Shown here one piece after another: positions 53,556-53,693 of a stretch of DNA of 53,693 bases. A program made the position numbers and the translations under genes. This stretch comes from Oscillatoriales cyanobacterium (GTDB taxonomy: Bacteria; Cyanobacteriota; Cyanobacteriia; Cyanobacteriales; Microcoleaceae), in NCBI GenBank assembly GCA_004293365.1, contig RDYN01000043.1, positions 1 through 53,693 of the forward strand. Direction: 5' to 3'. The notes under the pieces are model-generated. The model saw nothing but the letters and a program-made list of their open reading frames with translations. It was not told the DNA's origin and ran no database searches. The number at the start of each line of letters is the position of its first letter. Position 1 is the first letter of the stretch.

Positions 53556-53693
53556 ATGACGGCAACCTTACAGCAGCGCGAAAGCGCCAATATCTGGTCG
53601 CAGTTTTGCAACTGGGTCACCAGCACCGACAACCGCATTTATGTAGGTTGGTTCGGAGTCTTGATGATTCCTACCTTGCTAACTGCAACAATC
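53556..53693 (+). CDS. psbA: Photosystem II D1 protein, N-terminal part (runs off the window)
   Basis: The first 46 codons read [46 protein letters not shown]. This is the unmistakable start of D1, the reaction-centre subunit that binds the chlorophylls, pheophytin and plastoquinone B of photosystem II in the thylakoid membrane. The beginning of the first membrane helix ([15 protein letters not shown]) is visible; the remaining roughly 310 residues lie outside. It is a core gene immediately after several kilobases of mobile-element debris. Confidence 0.98.
   Translation, partial: MTATLQQRESANIWSQFCNWVTSTDNRIYVGWFGVLMIPTLLTATI

Noticed and set aside
53266-53565. 99-codon minus-strand frame before psbA
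   Set aside because: It is antisense to the nuclease remnant, whose plus-strand reading matches a known protein end, and it runs across the psbA promoter.
1-53693. tRNA or rRNA genes
   Set aside because: I saw no cloverleaf with T-arm GTTCGAATC-type sequence and no rRNA signature; none is claimed.

Overview
The window looks like a chromosomal stretch of a filamentous cyanobacterium, probably Oscillatoriales/Microcoleus-like (inference). Three things point there: it ends in the start of psbA (photosystem II D1), HIP1-type GCGATCGC octamers occur throughout, and the intergenic spaces are full of inverted and tandem repeats typical of such genomes. Most of the window is accessory DNA: defence genes, toxin modules, transposon-related genes and decaying fragments.

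Layout. 1-2.1 kb: a broken conserved gene and an HNH nuclease gene. 2.1-9.8 kb: a compact type III-B CRISPR effector operon, cmr2(cas10)-cmr3-cmr4-cmr5, ending in one long gene in which Cmr6 and Cmr1 are fused behind an extra N-terminal domain. 9.9-20.7 kb: a same-strand accessory island with two CARF-HEPN nuclease paralogues (Csx1/Csm6-like), a P-loop kinase-WYL regulator, a CHAP/SH3b wall-hydrolase-like protein and a CorA-like two-helix membrane protein. 21.1-25.3 kb: an orphan copy of the CRISPR repeat, a HigBA-like toxin-antitoxin pair, cas2-cas1 on the minus strand, then an HNH pair and a DUF433/DUF5615 pair. 26.2-32.9 kb: a CRISPR array of 93 repeats (all copies read as identical) and 92 spacers, transcribed on the minus strand by my reading. 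33.2-35.2 kb: a reverse transcriptase-Cas1 fusion next to the leader. 36-40.2 kb: a 1399-residue STAND NTPase with in-frame minisatellites. 40.4-46.8 kb: a plasmid-like patch (ribbon-helix-helix protein, 26-bp iteron-like repeats, coiled-coil gene) broken up by TnpB genes. 46.9-49.8 kb: a methyltransferase-fold toxin/immunity pair and a tyrosine recombinase. 50-53.4 kb: an intact TnpB, an ISL3 transposase wreck and a nuclease C-terminal remnant. 53.5 kb to the end: promoter and first 46 codons of psbA.

How it works together. The intact GGDD motif of Cas10 predicts cyclic oligoadenylate synthesis; the two CARF-HEPN proteins are the obvious responders and the membrane protein and CHAP protein are candidate further effectors. 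Two adaptation modules (cas1-cas2 and RT-cas1) share a conserved upstream element and the same repeat sequence. No cas6 and no ring nuclease are visible in the window.

The most striking result is inside the array. Three spacers overlap end to end into one 84-nt open frame, and several other spacers encode the same peptides with synonymous codon changes, always in a plus-strand frame. With minus-strand transcription the crRNAs would be antisense to the target mRNAs. This fits an RNA-targeting system that has repeatedly sampled the same gene families.
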